Source: Pseudomonas sp. St316 (GTDB lineage Bacteria; Pseudomonadota; Gammaproteobacteria; Pseudomonadales; Pseudomonadaceae). Taken from it: DNA of 64,000 bases. The position numbers and the translations under genes were made by a program. Of the stretch, positions 29,804 to 40,574 are shown piece after piece (position 1 is the first letter of the stretch; each line of letters opens with the position of its first letter). Below the pieces are notes generated by a model that saw nothing but the letters and a program-made list of their open reading frames with translations, was not told the origin of the DNA and did no database searches. The stretch lies in assembly GCF_018325905.1 (NCBI RefSeq), contig NZ_AP021901.1, positions 620,001 through 684,000 of the forward strand, in the 5' to 3' direction.

Positions 29804-31429
29804 TTAAAGGCTGAACCGCCCGACCATGCTGTTCAGGTCCACGGCCAGGCGTGACAGTTCGGCACTGGCGGCGGTGGTCTGGTTGGCGCCGGTGGCCGAT
29901 TGCACCGACAGGTCGCGGATGTTCACCAGGTTACGGTCCACTTCACGGGCCACTTGGGCCTGCTCTTCGGCGGCGCTGGCGATCACCAGGTTGCGTTCGT
30001 TGATCTCGACGATGGCGGTGTTGATGGTGTCCAGGGACATGCCGGCACCGCGAGCGATGTTCAGCGTCGACTCCGCGCGTTCGGTGCTGTTGCGCATCGA
30101 ATCCACGGCGTGTTCGGTGCCGCTCTGGATACTGCCGATCATGCGCTCGATCTCGCTGGTCGACTGCTGGGTGCGGTGGGCCAGGGCGCGGACTTCGTCG
30201 GCCACCACGGCAAAACCACGACCGGCCTCACCGGCACGGGCGGCTTCGATGGCGGCGTTCAGCGCCAGCAGGTTGGTCTGGTCGGCCAGGCCGCGGATCA
30301 CGTCCAGCACCTTGCCGATGTCGCGGGACTCGTTGGCCAGGTTGCCGATCAGCGTGGCGGTGCTCTGCACGTCGGCACTCATGCGTTCAATGGCGCTGAC
30401 GGTTTCCTGCACCAGGTCGCGGCCATCGCCAGCGGACGTGGTTGCGTTTTTCGACGCTTCAGACGTGCTCACCGCATTACGCGCGACTTCTTCCACAGCG
30501 CTGGTCATCTCGTTGACCGCGGTGGCGGCCTGTTCGATTTCGTTGTTCTGCTGGGTCAGGCCGCGGGCACTTTCGTCAGTGACAGCGTTGAGTTCTTCGG
30601 CCGCCGAAGCAAGTTGCGTGGCCGAACCGGAGATCCGTTGCAACGTGTCGCGCAGTTTTTCCTGCATGGTCGACATCGCCCGCAACAGGCGACCGGCTTC
30701 GTCGCTGCCATCGACGACAATCGGGCGGGTCAGGTTGCCCTTGGCAATTTCCTCGGCGGCGCTCAGGGCATTGGCAATCGGCTTGGTAATGCTGTTGGTC
30801 AGCAGCCAGGCGAACAGCAGGGTCAGGCCGGTGGAAACGACCAGCAACATGACCACCCAATTGAAGGCTTCGGAATATTGTTGTGCCGCCCCGACGTTGA
30901 ACGCGTCGGCCTGCTGGTTGTTGATCTCCATCAATTGGGCGAGAGCAGCGTTCATCGCCTCGGAGTTATCCAGCACTTCACCGTTGATCAGTACGCGCAA
31001 TTCTTCGAGCTGATTATTGCGCGACAGGGTCCTCATCCGCTCGTCGAACTGACGGTACTGACCCAGCAATTGCACCAATTTGTCGTAGGCGGCTCGTTCC
31101 TGGGGGGAGCTGATGAGCTTTTCGTACCCCGCCTGGGCCGTGCGGATCTGCTGGTTGCGTTGTTCGAGCAGGGCGACGGTTTTCTGTTGGGTATCCGGTT
31201 CGCGGTTGACCAACAAGCGGTAGGACAACACGCGCAGGCGCAGGGTGAGCTGGTTGAGCTCATCCAGGGCCTTGAGACTGGGCACGCTGTTGTCGACGAT
31301 ATTTTCGCCGGAACTTCGGATCTGGCCCATCTGGACCAGTGCGAACACCCCAAGGGCCAGCATCAGCGCGCCGATCAGGAGAAAGCCGAGAAACGCTCTT
31401 GGCGCGATGTTCATATTTCGTAGAGACAT
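29804..31429 (-). CDS. methyl-accepting chemotaxis protein, four-helix-bundle ligand domain
   Basis: A 541-residue chemoreceptor. Membrane helix 1 is at about 11-31, a 4HB_MCP-type periplasmic domain spans about 35-185, helix 2 is at about 188-210 and is followed by HAMP ([20 protein letters not shown]). The signalling domain has the conserved hairpin ([21 protein letters not shown], then [17 protein letters not shown]). No C-terminal CheR-binding pentapeptide. Ligand unknown: 4HB domains bind a wide range of small molecules. Probably monocistronic; ~250 bases upstream separate it from the divergent small gene at 31687, and I see no other gene there. Confidence 0.93.
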   Translation of the reverse strand: MSLRNMNIAPRAFLGFLLIGALMLALGVFALVQMGQIRSSGENIVDNSVPSLKALDELNQLTLRLRVLSYRLLVNREPDTQQKTVALLEQRNQQIRTAQAGYEKLISSPQERAAYDKLVQLLGQYRQFDERMRTLSRNNQLEELRVLINGEVLDNSEAMNAALAQLMEINNQQADAFNVGAAQQYSEAFNWVVMLLVVSTGLTLLFAWLLTNSITKPIANALSAAEEIAKGNLTRPIVVDGSDEAGRLLRAMSTMQEKLRDTLQRISGSATQLASAAEELNAVTDESARGLTQQNNEIEQAATAVNEMTSAVEEVARNAVSTSEASKNATTSAGDGRDLVQETVSAIERMSADVQSTATLIGNLANESRDIGKVLDVIRGLADQTNLLALNAAIEAARAGEAGRGFAVVADEVRALAHRTQQSTSEIERMIGSIQSGTEHAVDSMRNSTERAESTLNIARGAGMSLDTINTAIVEINERNLVIASAAEEQAQVAREVDRNLVNIRDLSVQSATGANQTTAASAELSRLAVDLNSMVGRFSL

Positions 31430-31686
31430 GGGAAGTACCGGAAGGAGGTGTGTTCGTGCGGAGCGTTAACGGCTGCTTAATGACTTATCGGTCATACGAC
31501 TAAAGTCTTGAGGGGACTGCGCACTTTTGTCGCAGGGCAGACATTGCAACACGACGAAGGGCAGGAACCAGATCCCCTCCCTACAGTCTCTACAACTCGC
31601 GAGCGAAGCACCGCCGCCCATAACCGTGGCATCGGCGGTGACTTTTCTTTATCGTACGCGCCCCTTGAAAATGCCTGGAAATCAAT

Positions 31687-31917
31687 ATGTTGGAAACATC
31701 CCTCAGCCAGCTTGAGCAACTGGTCAACGACCTGGTGCAACAGAACCGTCATCTCACCGGTGTGAATGAAACCCTGAACGCGGAACTTGCCAGGGCCAAG
31801 GATGAAAACGAGAGCCTGCAACTGAGCCTCATGGAACAGGAAGAGCTGCACGGCGCCACCGCCGCCCGTATCCAGGCGTTGATCGAGCGCGCTAGCAATG
31901 GGTCCGTCAGCGCATGA
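31687..31917 (+). CDS. small coiled-coil protein (TIGR02449 family), partner of zapA
   Basis: A 76-residue protein, almost entirely one coiled coil (LSQLEQLVNDLVQQNRHL, then LNAELARAKDENESLQLSLM). Genes of this type precede zapA in Pseudomonas and are thought to be related to cell-division accessory proteins. Its stop overlaps the zapA start by four bases, so the two are translated together. Function not established; assignment is from the coiled-coil pattern and context. Confidence 0.82.
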   Translation: MLETSLSQLEQLVNDLVQQNRHLTGVNETLNAELARAKDENESLQLSLMEQEELHGATAARIQALIERASNGSVSA

Positions 31918-32216
31918 AGCACGGTGCCGATGGGGTAACGGTTCTCTCGATCCTGGGAGAAGATTATTCAATCAAGGCGCCGGCCGGGCAGGAACAGGCC
32001 CTGCTGGACGCCGCTGCCATGCTCAAGGCCGCCCTGGCCGACACGAAAAGGAAATACCCGACGTTGATCGGTGATCGCCTGTTGGTATTGGCGGCCATGA
32101 ACCTGTGTTCGCAACAGATCGAAATGCAGAAGCAACATCAAGCGGAACTCGACCGTTACCAAGAGCAAGTCAGCGCCACGGTCGATGTGATTGCCAAGAC
32201 CATTCAGCAGGCCTGA
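31914..32216 (+). CDS. zapA: cell division protein ZapA
   Basis: A 100-residue protein with the ZapA pattern: an N-terminal beta-rich domain starting VTVLSILGEDYSIKAPAGQE, and a C-terminal coiled-coil helix (MNLCSQQIEMQKQHQAELDR). ZapA crosslinks FtsZ filaments in the division ring. The usual downstream neighbours in Pseudomonas, the 6S RNA gene and a 5-formyltetrahydrofolate cyclo-ligase gene, are absent here; a REP cluster and an acyl-CoA dehydrogenase follow instead. The identification is firm; the unusual neighbourhood is noted as a finding. Confidence 0.9.
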   Translation: MKHGADGVTVLSILGEDYSIKAPAGQEQALLDAAAMLKAALADTKRKYPTLIGDRLLVLAAMNLCSQQIEMQKQHQAELDRYQEQVSATVDVIAKTIQQA

Positions 32217-32247
32217 AACCGCCAGCGAGGGTTGACTGTGGAGCTTG

Positions 32248-32387
32248 TGTGGGGGCGAGCTCGCTCGCGATAGCGTCAGCACCGCTACCTTTGTGTTGGC
32301 TGAAACACCGCTTTCGCGAGCAAGCTCGCTCCCACAGCAGGTCGGTCCACTTGGAACCCCTTGTGGGAGCGAGCCTGCTCGCGATGG
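32248..32387. repeat. REPIN plus an adjacent single REP
   Basis: An inverted REP pair (32248-32336, GTGGGGGCGAGCTCGCTCG variant on the left) is followed by one further REP (32362-32387) in direct orientation to the left arm. They fill the gap between convergent zapA and the acyl-CoA dehydrogenase. Confidence 0.88.
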
Positions 32388-32414
32388 GATGTCAACCGCG
32401 CCACAAACGCTGGG

Positions 32415-34217
32415 TTAGAACCACTCATCCCGCATCCCCAGGCACGTCTCATCCCGCGCCTCGAGAATCGCCAGTTCATGATGACAACCCGGCACTTCCC
32501 AGGTCAGGAAGTAGCGCGCCGCTTGCAGCTTGCCTTTATAGAAGTCGCTGTCCGCGGCATTCCCCTTGGCCAGGCCTTCCTCGGCCCGAATCGCCTGTTC
32601 CAGCCAGCGCCAGCCGATCACCATGTGCCCAAACACCTTCAGGTACAGCGCCGAGTTGGCGAGGCTGCTGTTGACCTTGCCTTGGCCCAGGTCCGTCAGC
32701 AGGCCAAGGGTGACGGTTTGCAGGCGTGCCACCAGCGCTTCCAGCGGCTGGCGCAGTGGTGTCAGTGATGCGTGGGCCTGGGCGCGTTCAGTGGTGTCGG
32801 CTACCAGGCGGATCAATTGCTTGAGCCCGGCCCCGCCGTTCTGCGCCAGCTTGCGCCCCAGCAGGTCCAGGGACTGGATGCCGTGGGTGCCTTCATGGAT
32901 CGGGTTCAGGCGGTTGTCGCGGTAATACTGCTCCACCGGGTATTCGCGAGTGTAGCCGTGGCCCCCCAGAATCTGGATCGCCAGCTCGTTGGCCTTCAGG
33001 CAAAACTCGGAGGGCCAGGATTTGACGATCGGGGTCAGCAAATCCAGCAGCTCATGGGCACGCCGGCGCTCGGCTTCGCTTTCCAGGGTGGTGGTGTCGT
33101 CGAACAAGCGCGCCGCGTACAGGCCCAGGTCAAACGAACCTTCGACGTAGGCCTTCTGGGTCAGCAGCATGCGGCGCACATCGGCGTGCTGGATGATCGC
33201 CACCGGCGGCGTGGTTGGGTCCTTGCTGTCGGGCACCCGGCCTTGCGGGCGTTCGCGGGCGTATTCCAGGGAATACAGGTAGCCGGCGTAACCCAGCATC
33301 ACCGCGCCCATGCCGACGCCGATCCGTGCCTCGTTCATCATCTGGAACATGTAGCTCAGGCCGTGGTGCGGTTTGCCTACGAGGTAACCGACGCATTCGC
33401 CGTTGTCGCCGAAGTTCAGCGCGGTAGAGGTGGTGCCACGCCAGCCCATCTTGTGGAACAACCCGGCCAACAGCACGTCGTTACGCTGGCCGAGGCTGCC
33501 GTCGTCGTTGACCAGGAACTTGGGCACGATAAACAGCGAAATGCCCTTCACGCCCGGCGGCGCGTCCGGCAATTTCGCCAGGACCATGTGCACGATGTTT
33601 TCCGACAACGGATGATCGCCGCCAGAAATGAATATCTTGTTGCCCTTGAGTCGATAGCTACCGTCAGACGCGGGCTCTGCACGGGTTCGAATATCCGACA
33701 GCGAAGAGCCCGCGTGGGGCTCGGTCAGGGCCATGGTGCCGAAGAAGCGACCGTCGATCATTGGTTGCAGGAAGCGTTGCTTCTGCTCCTCGCTGCCGAA
33801 GCTTTCGATCAGGTTCGCCGCGCCCATGGTCAGGAACGGATAAGAGGTCGAAGCGGCGTTGGCCGATTGGAAATGCGCGAAGCAGGCCTGGGACAGCAGC
33901 GTCGGCAGTTGCATGCCGCCAGCCTCGAAGCTGCGCGCCGCGTTGAGAAAGCCAGCCTCGAGGAAGGCATCCACCGCCGGTTTCACCTCGGGAATCAGAA
34001 TCGCTTCGCCGTTCTCGTAGCGCGGTTCGTTTTCATCATTCTTGCGGTTGTGGGGCGCGAAAAATTTCTCGGCGATGCTGCGGGCCGTCGCGAGGGCCGC
34101 GTCGAAGGTTTCGCGATTGTGCTCGGCAAACCGCTCGCGCTGGGTCAGGCCCTCGGCATCGAGGACTTCATACAGCTCGAAAGCCAGATTGCGGGAACTG
34201 AGCAACGTCTCGGACAT
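32415..34217 (-). CDS. acyl-CoA dehydrogenase, large (600 aa) DmdC/AidB-like type
   Basis: A 600-residue flavin dehydrogenase: N-terminal helical domain, the beta-domain FAD motif MALTEPHAGSSLSDIRTRA, the catalytic base in NRLNPIHEGTHGIQSLDLLG, and an extra C-terminal domain of about 130 residues that 380-residue enzymes lack. Members oxidise the alpha-beta bond of acyl-CoAs (long-chain, or methylthiopropanoyl-CoA in the DmdC subgroup). The substrate cannot be assigned here. No beta-oxidation partners are adjacent. An ATG start with normal spacing; complete. Confidence 0.9.
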   Translation of the reverse strand: MSETLLSSRNLAFELYEVLDAEGLTQRERFAEHNRETFDAALATARSIAEKFFAPHNRKNDENEPRYENGEAILIPEVKPAVDAFLEAGFLNAARSFEAGGMQLPTLLSQACFAHFQSANAASTSYPFLTMGAANLIESFGSEEQKQRFLQPMIDGRFFGTMALTEPHAGSSLSDIRTRAEPASDGSYRLKGNKIFISGGDHPLSENIVHMVLAKLPDAPPGVKGISLFIVPKFLVNDDGSLGQRNDVLLAGLFHKMGWRGTTSTALNFGDNGECVGYLVGKPHHGLSYMFQMMNEARIGVGMGAVMLGYAGYLYSLEYARERPQGRVPDSKDPTTPPVAIIQHADVRRMLLTQKAYVEGSFDLGLYAARLFDDTTTLESEAERRRAHELLDLLTPIVKSWPSEFCLKANELAIQILGGHGYTREYPVEQYYRDNRLNPIHEGTHGIQSLDLLGRKLAQNGGAGLKQLIRLVADTTERAQAHASLTPLRQPLEALVARLQTVTLGLLTDLGQGKVNSSLANSALYLKVFGHMVIGWRWLEQAIRAEEGLAKGNAADSDFYKGKLQAARYFLTWEVPGCHHELAILEARDETCLGMRDEWF

Positions 34218-34321
34218 GGCGGCCTACCTTTTTTTGGGATGGGCCGAGTCTAGGCGTGGGAATGGAGGCTGAATAGGATGATTGATTTAAGTGATGGAGG
34301 AGTGAGGGTGCCGTTAATCAA

Positions 34322-34423
34322 TGTGGGAGCGAGCTTTGTGGGAGCAAGGCTTGCCCGCGATGAAAGCGCCACGGTCTCTTGAGGATCGCGGCGCCTGGAT
34401 CGCGAGCAAGCTTTGCTCCCACA
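34322..34423. repeat. REP pair with an interrupted left arm
   Basis: TGTGGGAGCGAGCT is cut off and restarts as TTGTGGGAGCAAGGCTTGCC, as if one REP inserted into or recombined with another; the inverted right arm ends CTTTGCTCCCACA. Lies between the dehydrogenase and putA, which point the same way. Confidence 0.8.
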
Positions 34424-34468
34424 GGGTCGGTGGACTGAGCATCCATTGCAGATGCTCAGTTATGTCGC

Positions 34469-37400
34469 TTAGCCGATAGTCATCAAGCTGGCATTACCAC
34501 CCGCGGCCGCGGTGTTGACGCTCAAGGCCCGCTCGATCACCAGACGCTCCAGCGCCACGCTGGTTTCGCCCTGGGACAAACCATGCACCCCGACGATGGC
34601 GCCGGCACGCTTGGCCACTTGCTGGCAAACGCCGCGCAGTTGGTCCGAATCGCCGTGATGCAGGACAGCGTCGAACAGCACGTCGTCCTTGGTCCAGTCA
34701 GCCACCCGCTGGATGCGCGCCTGAAGGTCTTTCGGCAAACGGGCGAACAAGGCCTTGCTGGTGTCGGTTTCCGGCCACACGGCCGAGCCGCCCACGGCCA
34801 GTACCGCCGCCAGTTGCGTCAGCAGGTCGCCTTCCACGTCGGCCAGGCACAACACGTGCTCTCGCGGCAGGATGGCGTAGCTGTTGCGTTCGCCTGTCGG
34901 GCCGGTCAGGGTCCGGGTAATGCCGCTTTGCGACTGGGCCGCGAATTGCGCGCACAGGGTGCTCAGCTCGGCGAGCTTCTGGCTGTCGGCCCAGGCTTGC
35001 AGCGCGGCCAGGGGTTTACCCATGGCTTCGCGCAAACGCAGGTCCGGCGCGGTGAGGGCATCGCCACGGGCGAAGGATTGCTGGATGGCATCGGTAGGAC
35101 GTGTCGACAGCAGGCGGTACAGGTACAGCGGACCACCGGCCTTGGGACCGGTACCCGACAGGCCTTCGCCGCCGAACGGCTGCACGCCGACCACAGCCCC
35201 GACAATGTTGCGGTTCACGTAGACGTTGCCCGCATGCACATTGTCGATGACCTTGGCGATGGTCTCGTCGATGCGCGTGTGCACGCCCAGGGTCAGGCCG
35301 TAGCCGGACGCGTTGATCTGGTTGATCAACTGATCCAGTTCCTTGCGCTTGTAGCGGACCACGTGCAACACCGGGCCGAAAATCTCGCGTTGCAGCTCGT
35401 CGAAGCTTTCCAGTTCGATCAGGGTTGGCATCACGAAGGTGCCGCGCCTGCATTCGTCGCTGTCGGCGATTGCCATCTGGTACACGTTGCGACCTTTGTC
35501 GCGCATGGCCTGGATGTGTTTCTCGATGCCGGCCTTGGCTTCGGCGTCGATCACCGGGCCGATGTCCACGGACAGGCGTTCAGGGTTGCCAAGGCGAGAT
35601 TCGGCCATGGCGCCCTTGAGCATTTCGATGACGCGGTCGGCGGAATCTTCCTGCAGGCACAGGACCCGCAGGGCCGAGCAGCGCTGGCCGGCACTGTCGA
35701 AGGCTGACGAAACCACGTCGATGACCACTTGTTCGGTGAGCGCCGAGGAGTCGACGATCATGGCGTTCTGGCCACCGGTTTCGGCGATCAACGGGATCGG
35801 ACGGCCCTGGTTGTCCAGGCGACCGGCGATGTTGCGTTGCAGCAGGCGCGCGACCTCGGTGGAGCCGGTGAACATCACGCCTTTGACCCGCTCGTCACCC
35901 ACCAGGCGGGCACCGACGGTTTCGCCGCGACCCGGCAGCAGTTGCAGCACGCCCTCCGGAATGCCGGCTTCGAGCATCAGGCGCACAGCCTGGGCAGCCA
36001 CCAATGGCGTCTGCTCGGCGGGCTTGGCCAATACCGGGTTGCCGGCGGCCAGGGCAGCGGCGACCTGGCCGCTGAAAATCGCCAGCGGGAAGTTCCACGG
36101 GCTGATGCAGACCACCGGACCCAGTGGGCGGTGGGCGTCGTTGGTGAAGTCGTTGCGAGCCTGTACCGCGTAGTAGCGCAGGAAATCCACGGCTTCACGC
36201 ACTTCGGCAATGGCGTTGGCGAAGGTCTTGCCGGCTTCGCGGGCCAGCAGGCCCATCAGCGGCTGGATCTCGCCTTCCATCAGGTCGGCGGCACGCTCAA
36301 GGATCGCGGCGCGCTCGGCCGGTGGCGTGGCCTGCCAGATCGGTGCGGCGTTAAGGGCGCACTGAATGGCGTTGTCGACGTCGACGACCGTGGCTTCCTG
36401 CACATGGCCGACCACGTCGCGGTGATCGGACGGGTTCAGTACGGGGGCCGGGGTTTCTTCGCTGGCGGCACAGCCGAGCATCGGCACGGCTTTCCAATCG
36501 TTATGGGCAGTGGCAAGCAGGGCGCAGGACAGCGATGCCAGGCGATGCTCGTTGGCCAGGTCGATGCCGCTGGAGTTGGCGCGGTCGCTGCCATACAGGT
36601 CGCGCGGCAGTGGGATGCGCGGGTGTGGCAGGCCGAAACCGCCTTCCAGCGTCGCCATCTGCTCGATGCTGGCCACTGGATCGGCCACCAGCTCCTGGAT
36701 CGAAATCGATTGGTCAGCGATACGGTTGACGAACGAAGTGTTCGCGCCGTTTTCCAACAGGCGACGTACCAGATAAGCCAGCAGTGTCTCGTGGGTGCCG
36801 ACCGGTGCGTACACGCGGCACGGACGGTTCAGCTTGCCTTCGGAAACCTTGCCTACAACCTGTTCGTACAGCGGTTCACCCATGCCGTGCAAGCACTGGA
36901 ATTCGTACTGCCCCGGGTAATAGTTCTGACCGGCGATGTGGTAGATGGCTGCCAGGGTATGGGCGTTGTGCGTGGCGAACTGCGGGTAAATAACTTCGGG
37001 CACCGACAGCAGCTTGCGGGCGCAAGCGATGTAGGACACGTCGGTGTACACCTTGCGGGTATAGACCGGATAGCCTTCCAGGCCTTCAACCTGGGCGCGC
37101 TTGATCTCGCTGTCCCAGTACGCGCCTTTCACCAGGCGGATCATCAGGCGATGACGGCTGCGGCGGGCCAGATCGATGACGTAGTCGATCACATACGGGC
37201 AACGCTTCTGGTAGGCCTGGATCACGAAGCCGATGCCGTTCCAGCCGGTCAGTTGCGGTTCGAAGCACAGGCGCTCGAGCAGATCCAGGGACAATTCGAG
37301 GCGGTCGGCCTCTTCGGCGTCGATGTTCAGACCGATGTCGTATTGCTTGGCCAGCAGGGTCAGCGACAGCAGGCGCGGGTACAGCTCTTCCATGACGCGC

Positions 37401-38422
37401 TCGTACTGGGCGCGGCTGTAACGCGGGTGCAGGGCGGACAGCTTGATGGAAATGCCCGGGCCTTCATAAATCCCACGACCGTGGGAGGCTTTGCCGATCG
37501 AGTGGATGGCTTGTTCGTACGAGGCCAGGTATTTCTGGGCGTCATGTTCGGTGAGCGCGGCTTCACCCAGCATGTCGTAGGAATAGCGGAAACCCTTGGC
37601 TTCGAACTTGCTGGCGTTGGCCAGGGCCTCGGCGATGGTTTCGCCGGTGACGAACTGCTCGCCCATCAGGCGCATGGCCATGTCGACGCCCTTGCGGATC
37701 ATCGGCTCGCCGCTCTTGCCGATGATACGGCTCAGGGAGGAGGTCAGGCCGGCTTCGTTATGGGTGGCGACCAGTTTACCGGTCAGCAGCAGGCCCCAAG
37801 TGGCGGCGTTGACGAACAGCGACGGGCTGTTGCCCAGGTGTGGCTGCCAGTTGCCGGTGCTGATCTTGTCGCGGATCAGGGCGTCACGGGTGCCTTTGTC
37901 CGGGATGCGCAGCAGCGCCTCGGCCAGGCACATCAGTGCTACACCTTCCTGGGAAGACAGGGAAAATTCCTGCAGTAAACCCTGAACGATACCGGCACGG
38001 CCGCCGGCACTTTTCTGGTTGCGCAGTTTTTCAGCAATCGAAGCCGCCAGCTTGTTGGTGGCTTCGGCCATTTGTGCCGGCAGGCGGGCCTGCTCGATCA
38101 GCATCGGCACCACTTCCGGCTCTGGGCGGCGGTAAGCAGCAGTGATGGAGGCGCGCAGGACCGATTGCGGCAGGATGCTCTCGGCAAATTCGAGGAAGCA
38201 TTGGTGAGCATGGTCGACCTGCACATCGCCGGCATCATCGCTGTCGGTGCGAGGTGAACCGTTCAGCTCGGTCAGGGTTGCACCACCCTCGAGTTTTTCC
38301 AGGTAATTGAAAATTGCCTGCTTGATCAGCCAGTGCGGCGTGCGATCAATCGAGGTTGCGGCGGCCTTGAGGCGTTCGCGGGTCGGGTCATCGAGTTTGA
38401 CCCCAAGGGTGGTGGTAGCCAT
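34469..38422 (-). CDS. putA: trifunctional PutA: repressor, proline dehydrogenase and P5C dehydrogenase
   Basis: A 1317-residue protein that converts proline to glutamate. Residues 1-45 are a ribbon-helix-helix DNA-binding domain ([21 protein letters not shown]), so this is a PutA that also represses the put genes. The proline dehydrogenase barrel follows (about 260-600; [36 protein letters not shown]), then the aldehyde dehydrogenase domain (about 640-1130) with catalytic Cys in [14 protein letters not shown] and the Glu in [11 protein letters not shown], and a C-terminal domain. It is divergent from putP, with GTTGCA operator boxes in between. Complete, typical length. Confidence 0.97.
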   Translation of the reverse strand: MATTTLGVKLDDPTRERLKAAATSIDRTPHWLIKQAIFNYLEKLEGGATLTELNGSPRTDSDDAGDVQVDHAHQCFLEFAESILPQSVLRASITAAYRRPEPEVVPMLIEQARLPAQMAEATNKLAASIAEKLRNQKSAGGRAGIVQGLLQEFSLSSQEGVALMCLAEALLRIPDKGTRDALIRDKISTGNWQPHLGNSPSLFVNAATWGLLLTGKLVATHNEAGLTSSLSRIIGKSGEPMIRKGVDMAMRLMGEQFVTGETIAEALANASKFEAKGFRYSYDMLGEAALTEHDAQKYLASYEQAIHSIGKASHGRGIYEGPGISIKLSALHPRYSRAQYERVMEELYPRLLSLTLLAKQYDIGLNIDAEEADRLELSLDLLERLCFEPQLTGWNGIGFVIQAYQKRCPYVIDYVIDLARRSRHRLMIRLVKGAYWDSEIKRAQVEGLEGYPVYTRKVYTDVSYIACARKLLSVPEVIYPQFATHNAHTLAAIYHIAGQNYYPGQYEFQCLHGMGEPLYEQVVGKVSEGKLNRPCRVYAPVGTHETLLAYLVRRLLENGANTSFVNRIADQSISIQELVADPVASIEQMATLEGGFGLPHPRIPLPRDLYGSDRANSSGIDLANEHRLASLSCALLATAHNDWKAVPMLGCAASEETPAPVLNPSDHRDVVGHVQEATVVDVDNAIQCALNAAPIWQATPPAERAAILERAADLMEGEIQPLMGLLAREAGKTFANAIAEVREAVDFLRYYAVQARNDFTNDAHRPLGPVVCISPWNFPLAIFSGQVAAALAAGNPVLAKPAEQTPLVAAQAVRLMLEAGIPEGVLQLLPGRGETVGARLVGDERVKGVMFTGSTEVARLLQRNIAGRLDNQGRPIPLIAETGGQNAMIVDSSALTEQVVIDVVSSAFDSAGQRCSALRVLCLQEDSADRVIEMLKGAMAESRLGNPERLSVDIGPVIDAEAKAGIEKHIQAMRDKGRNVYQMAIADSDECRRGTFVMPTLIELESFDELQREIFGPVLHVVRYKRKELDQLINQINASGYGLTLGVHTRIDETIAKVIDNVHAGNVYVNRNIVGAVVGVQPFGGEGLSGTGPKAGGPLYLYRLLSTRPTDAIQQSFARGDALTAPDLRLREAMGKPLAALQAWADSQKLAELSTLCAQFAAQSQSGITRTLTGPTGERNSYAILPREHVLCLADVEGDLLTQLAAVLAVGGSAVWPETDTSKALFARLPKDLQARIQRVADWTKDDVLFDAVLHHGDSDQLRGVCQQVAKRAGAIVGVHGLSQGETSVALERLVIERALSVNTAAAGGNASLMTIG

Positions 38423-38885
38423 ATTTTTATCCTCATGTTTACCACGTATGGCGTGGCATCAGCTGGCGGCAAGATTAGCTGCGCGGTGATTGAGGTGCAA
38501 CCGGGTGCAACCCTTTTTTTCTCGAAATGACCGGCAGTTCATCTGGAAGTAAATTCTGCCCCGTCTATCTTGCACTGGCTTAGTGCTTTGGCGTCTAGCT
38601 GAGTGCTGGGAACTGCACTAAAAGGGAGCAAAAAGCACGGATTTTGCGATAAAACCGATCAGGTGCAACTTATTCGAGCGAAACTGGTTGCACCTTATTT
38701 GATTTGTTGAATAGCATTCGTGGCCAAGGTGCAACCGGCGTCAAAGTCGAGGGGCATCGGCTGATGGCTTTCCTGGGGAAACATCAGTCATAAATTCGCG
38801 GGACCGCAAATCGTCGCTACAACGTCTATGTTGTCGACGCTTTCAACTGCCACCGCATCATAAAAACAAAGCCAGGGCGTAACTC
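38423..38885. promoter_or_regulatory. putA-putP control region with five GTTGCA operator boxes
   Basis: A 463-base divergent control region holding five copies of GTTGCA (or TGCAAC): 38496-38501, 38506-38511, 38664-38669, 38687-38692 and 38730-38735. All five are preceded or followed by the same extra bases (GGTGCAAC or GTTGCACC). In E. coli the PutA ribbon-helix-helix binds GTTGCA at several sites between these genes, and the putA here has that domain. The boxes form two clusters, one near putA and one toward putP. The rest of the region is AT-richer and presumably contains both promoters. Confidence 0.8.
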
Positions 38886-40370
38886 ATGAGTGTTAGTAAT
38901 CCCACCTTGATCACTTTCGTGATCTACATCGCAGCCATGGTCCTGATCGGCCTGATGGCTTACCGCTCCACCAATAACCTTTCCGATTACATCCTGGGCG
39001 GTCGCAGCCTGGGCAGCGTGGTCACGGCATTGTCCGCCGGTGCTTCCGACATGAGCGGCTGGTTGTTGATGGGGTTGCCGGGTGCCATCTACATGTCCGG
39101 CCTGTCGGAAAGCTGGATCGCCATCGGCCTGATCATCGGTGCCTACCTGAACTGGCTGTTCGTGGCCGGTCGCCTGCGGGTACAGACCGAGCACAACGGT
39201 GACGCCCTGACGCTGCCGGATTACTTCTCCAGCCGTTTCGAAGACAAGAGCGGCCTGCTGCGGATCATCTCTGCGGTGGTGATCCTGGTGTTCTTCACCA
39301 TCTACTGCGCTTCCGGCATCGTCGCTGGCGCCCGTCTGTTCGAAAGCACCTTCGGCATGTCCTACGAGACAGCGCTGTGGGCCGGTGCCGCGGCGACCAT
39401 CGCCTACACCTTCGTCGGCGGTTTCCTGGCCGTGAGCTGGACAGACACCGTGCAAGCCACCCTGATGATCTTCGCGCTGATTCTCACGCCGATCATTGTG
39501 CTGCTGGCCACGGGCGGCGTGGACACCACGTTCCTGGCGATCGAAGCGAAAGATCCTACGTCGTTCGACATGCTGAAAAACACCACCTTCATTGGCGTGA
39601 TCTCGTTGATGGGCTGGGGCCTGGGCTACTTCGGCCAACCGCACATCCTGGCGCGCTTCATGGCCGCCGACTCGGTCAAGTCGATCGCCAAGGCGCGTCG
39701 CATCTCCATGACCTGGATGATTCTCTGCCTGGGTGGCACCGTGGCCGTTGGCTTCTTCGGGATCGCTTACTTCTCGGCGCACCCTGATGTGGCCGGTCCC
39801 GTGACTGATAACCCAGAGCGCGTGTTCATCGAGCTGGCGAAGATCCTGTTCAACCCATGGGTTGCCGGCGTGTTGCTGTCGGCCATCCTGGCGGCGGTGA
39901 TGAGTACCCTCAGTTGCCAGTTGCTGGTGTGCTCCAGTGCCTTGACCGAAGACTTCTACAAGACCTTCCTGCGCAAAAGCGCTTCCCAACTGGAACTGGT
40001 CTGGGTCGGCCGCGCCATGGTGCTGCTGGTGGCCTTGGTCGCCATCGCCCTGGCCGCCAACCCGGAAAACCGTGTACTGGGTCTGGTGAGCTACGCCTGG
40101 GCCGGTTTTGGTGCCGCGTTCGGTCCGGTTGTCCTGATCTCCGTGATCTGGAAGCACATGACCCGCAATGGCGCGCTCGCCGGCATCCTGGTGGGTGCGA
40201 TCACCGTGATCGTCTGGAAGCATTTCGCGTTGCTGGGCCTGTACGAAATCATCCCGGGCTTCATCTTCGCCAGTGTGGCCATCTACATTGTCAGCAAGAT
40301 GGGCTCGCCTACCGCGGGTATGCTGCAGCGTTTCGACGCGGCGGAAAAAGATTTTCGTTTGAACCAGTAA
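38886..40370 (+). CDS. putP: Na+/proline symporter PutP
   Basis: A 494-residue sodium:solute symporter with 13 expected membrane helices. Family landmarks are LSDYILGGRSLGSVVTALSAGASDMSGWLLMGLPG and GFGAAFGPVVLISVIWKHMTRNG. It imports proline with sodium for degradation by PutA, encoded divergently. The ATG lies in the expected position directly after the control region. It ends 50 bases before a strong terminator. Confidence 0.96.
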   Translation: MSVSNPTLITFVIYIAAMVLIGLMAYRSTNNLSDYILGGRSLGSVVTALSAGASDMSGWLLMGLPGAIYMSGLSESWIAIGLIIGAYLNWLFVAGRLRVQTEHNGDALTLPDYFSSRFEDKSGLLRIISAVVILVFFTIYCASGIVAGARLFESTFGMSYETALWAGAAATIAYTFVGGFLAVSWTDTVQATLMIFALILTPIIVLLATGGVDTTFLAIEAKDPTSFDMLKNTTFIGVISLMGWGLGYFGQPHILARFMAADSVKSIAKARRISMTWMILCLGGTVAVGFFGIAYFSAHPDVAGPVTDNPERVFIELAKILFNPWVAGVLLSAILAAVMSTLSCQLLVCSSALTEDFYKTFLRKSASQLELVWVGRAMVLLVALVAIALAANPENRVLGLVSYAWAGFGAAFGPVVLISVIWKHMTRNGALAGILVGAITVIVWKHFALLGLYEIIPGFIFASVAIYIVSKMGSPTAGMLQRFDAAEKDFRLNQ

Positions 40371-40419
40371 GGCCTCCAGCGCGGCCTCGATGGCTCGCAG
40401 GAGGGTTTGCATGAAAAAG

Positions 40420-40450
40420 GCCCGTCTCCAATGGAGTCGGGCTTTTTTTT
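40420..40450 (+). terminator. rho-independent terminator of putP
   Basis: GCCCGTCTCC-AAT-GGAGTCGGGC forms an 10-base stem with one T-T mismatch, followed by eight T residues (40443-40450). Confidence 0.92.
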
Positions 40451-40481
40451 GGCGGAATTTATCGACCGTGGGCCTATTCCG

Positions 40482-40567
40482 TGTGGGAGCGAGCTTGCTC
40501 GCGATAGCGGTGTATCAGTTTGCCTGGATGCTGAATGTGGCAGCGCATCGCGAGCAAGCTCGCACAC
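40482..40567. repeat. REPIN between putP and a DUF2165 gene
   Basis: GTGTGGGAGCGAGCTTGCTC and the inverted ATCGCGAGCAAGCTCGCACA enclose a ~45-base spacer; the right arm has lost a few bases (GCTCGCACACA instead of GCTCGCTCCCACA). Confidence 0.85.
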
Positions 40568-40574
40568 ATGCCTG

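Noticed and set aside
32217..32414. 6S RNA downstream of zapA
   Set aside because: The interval consists of REP palindromes; no long irregular hairpin of about 180 bases is seen.
35729..37978. 749-residue open frame opposite putA
   Set aside because: Antisense shadow; putA is certain on the other strand.
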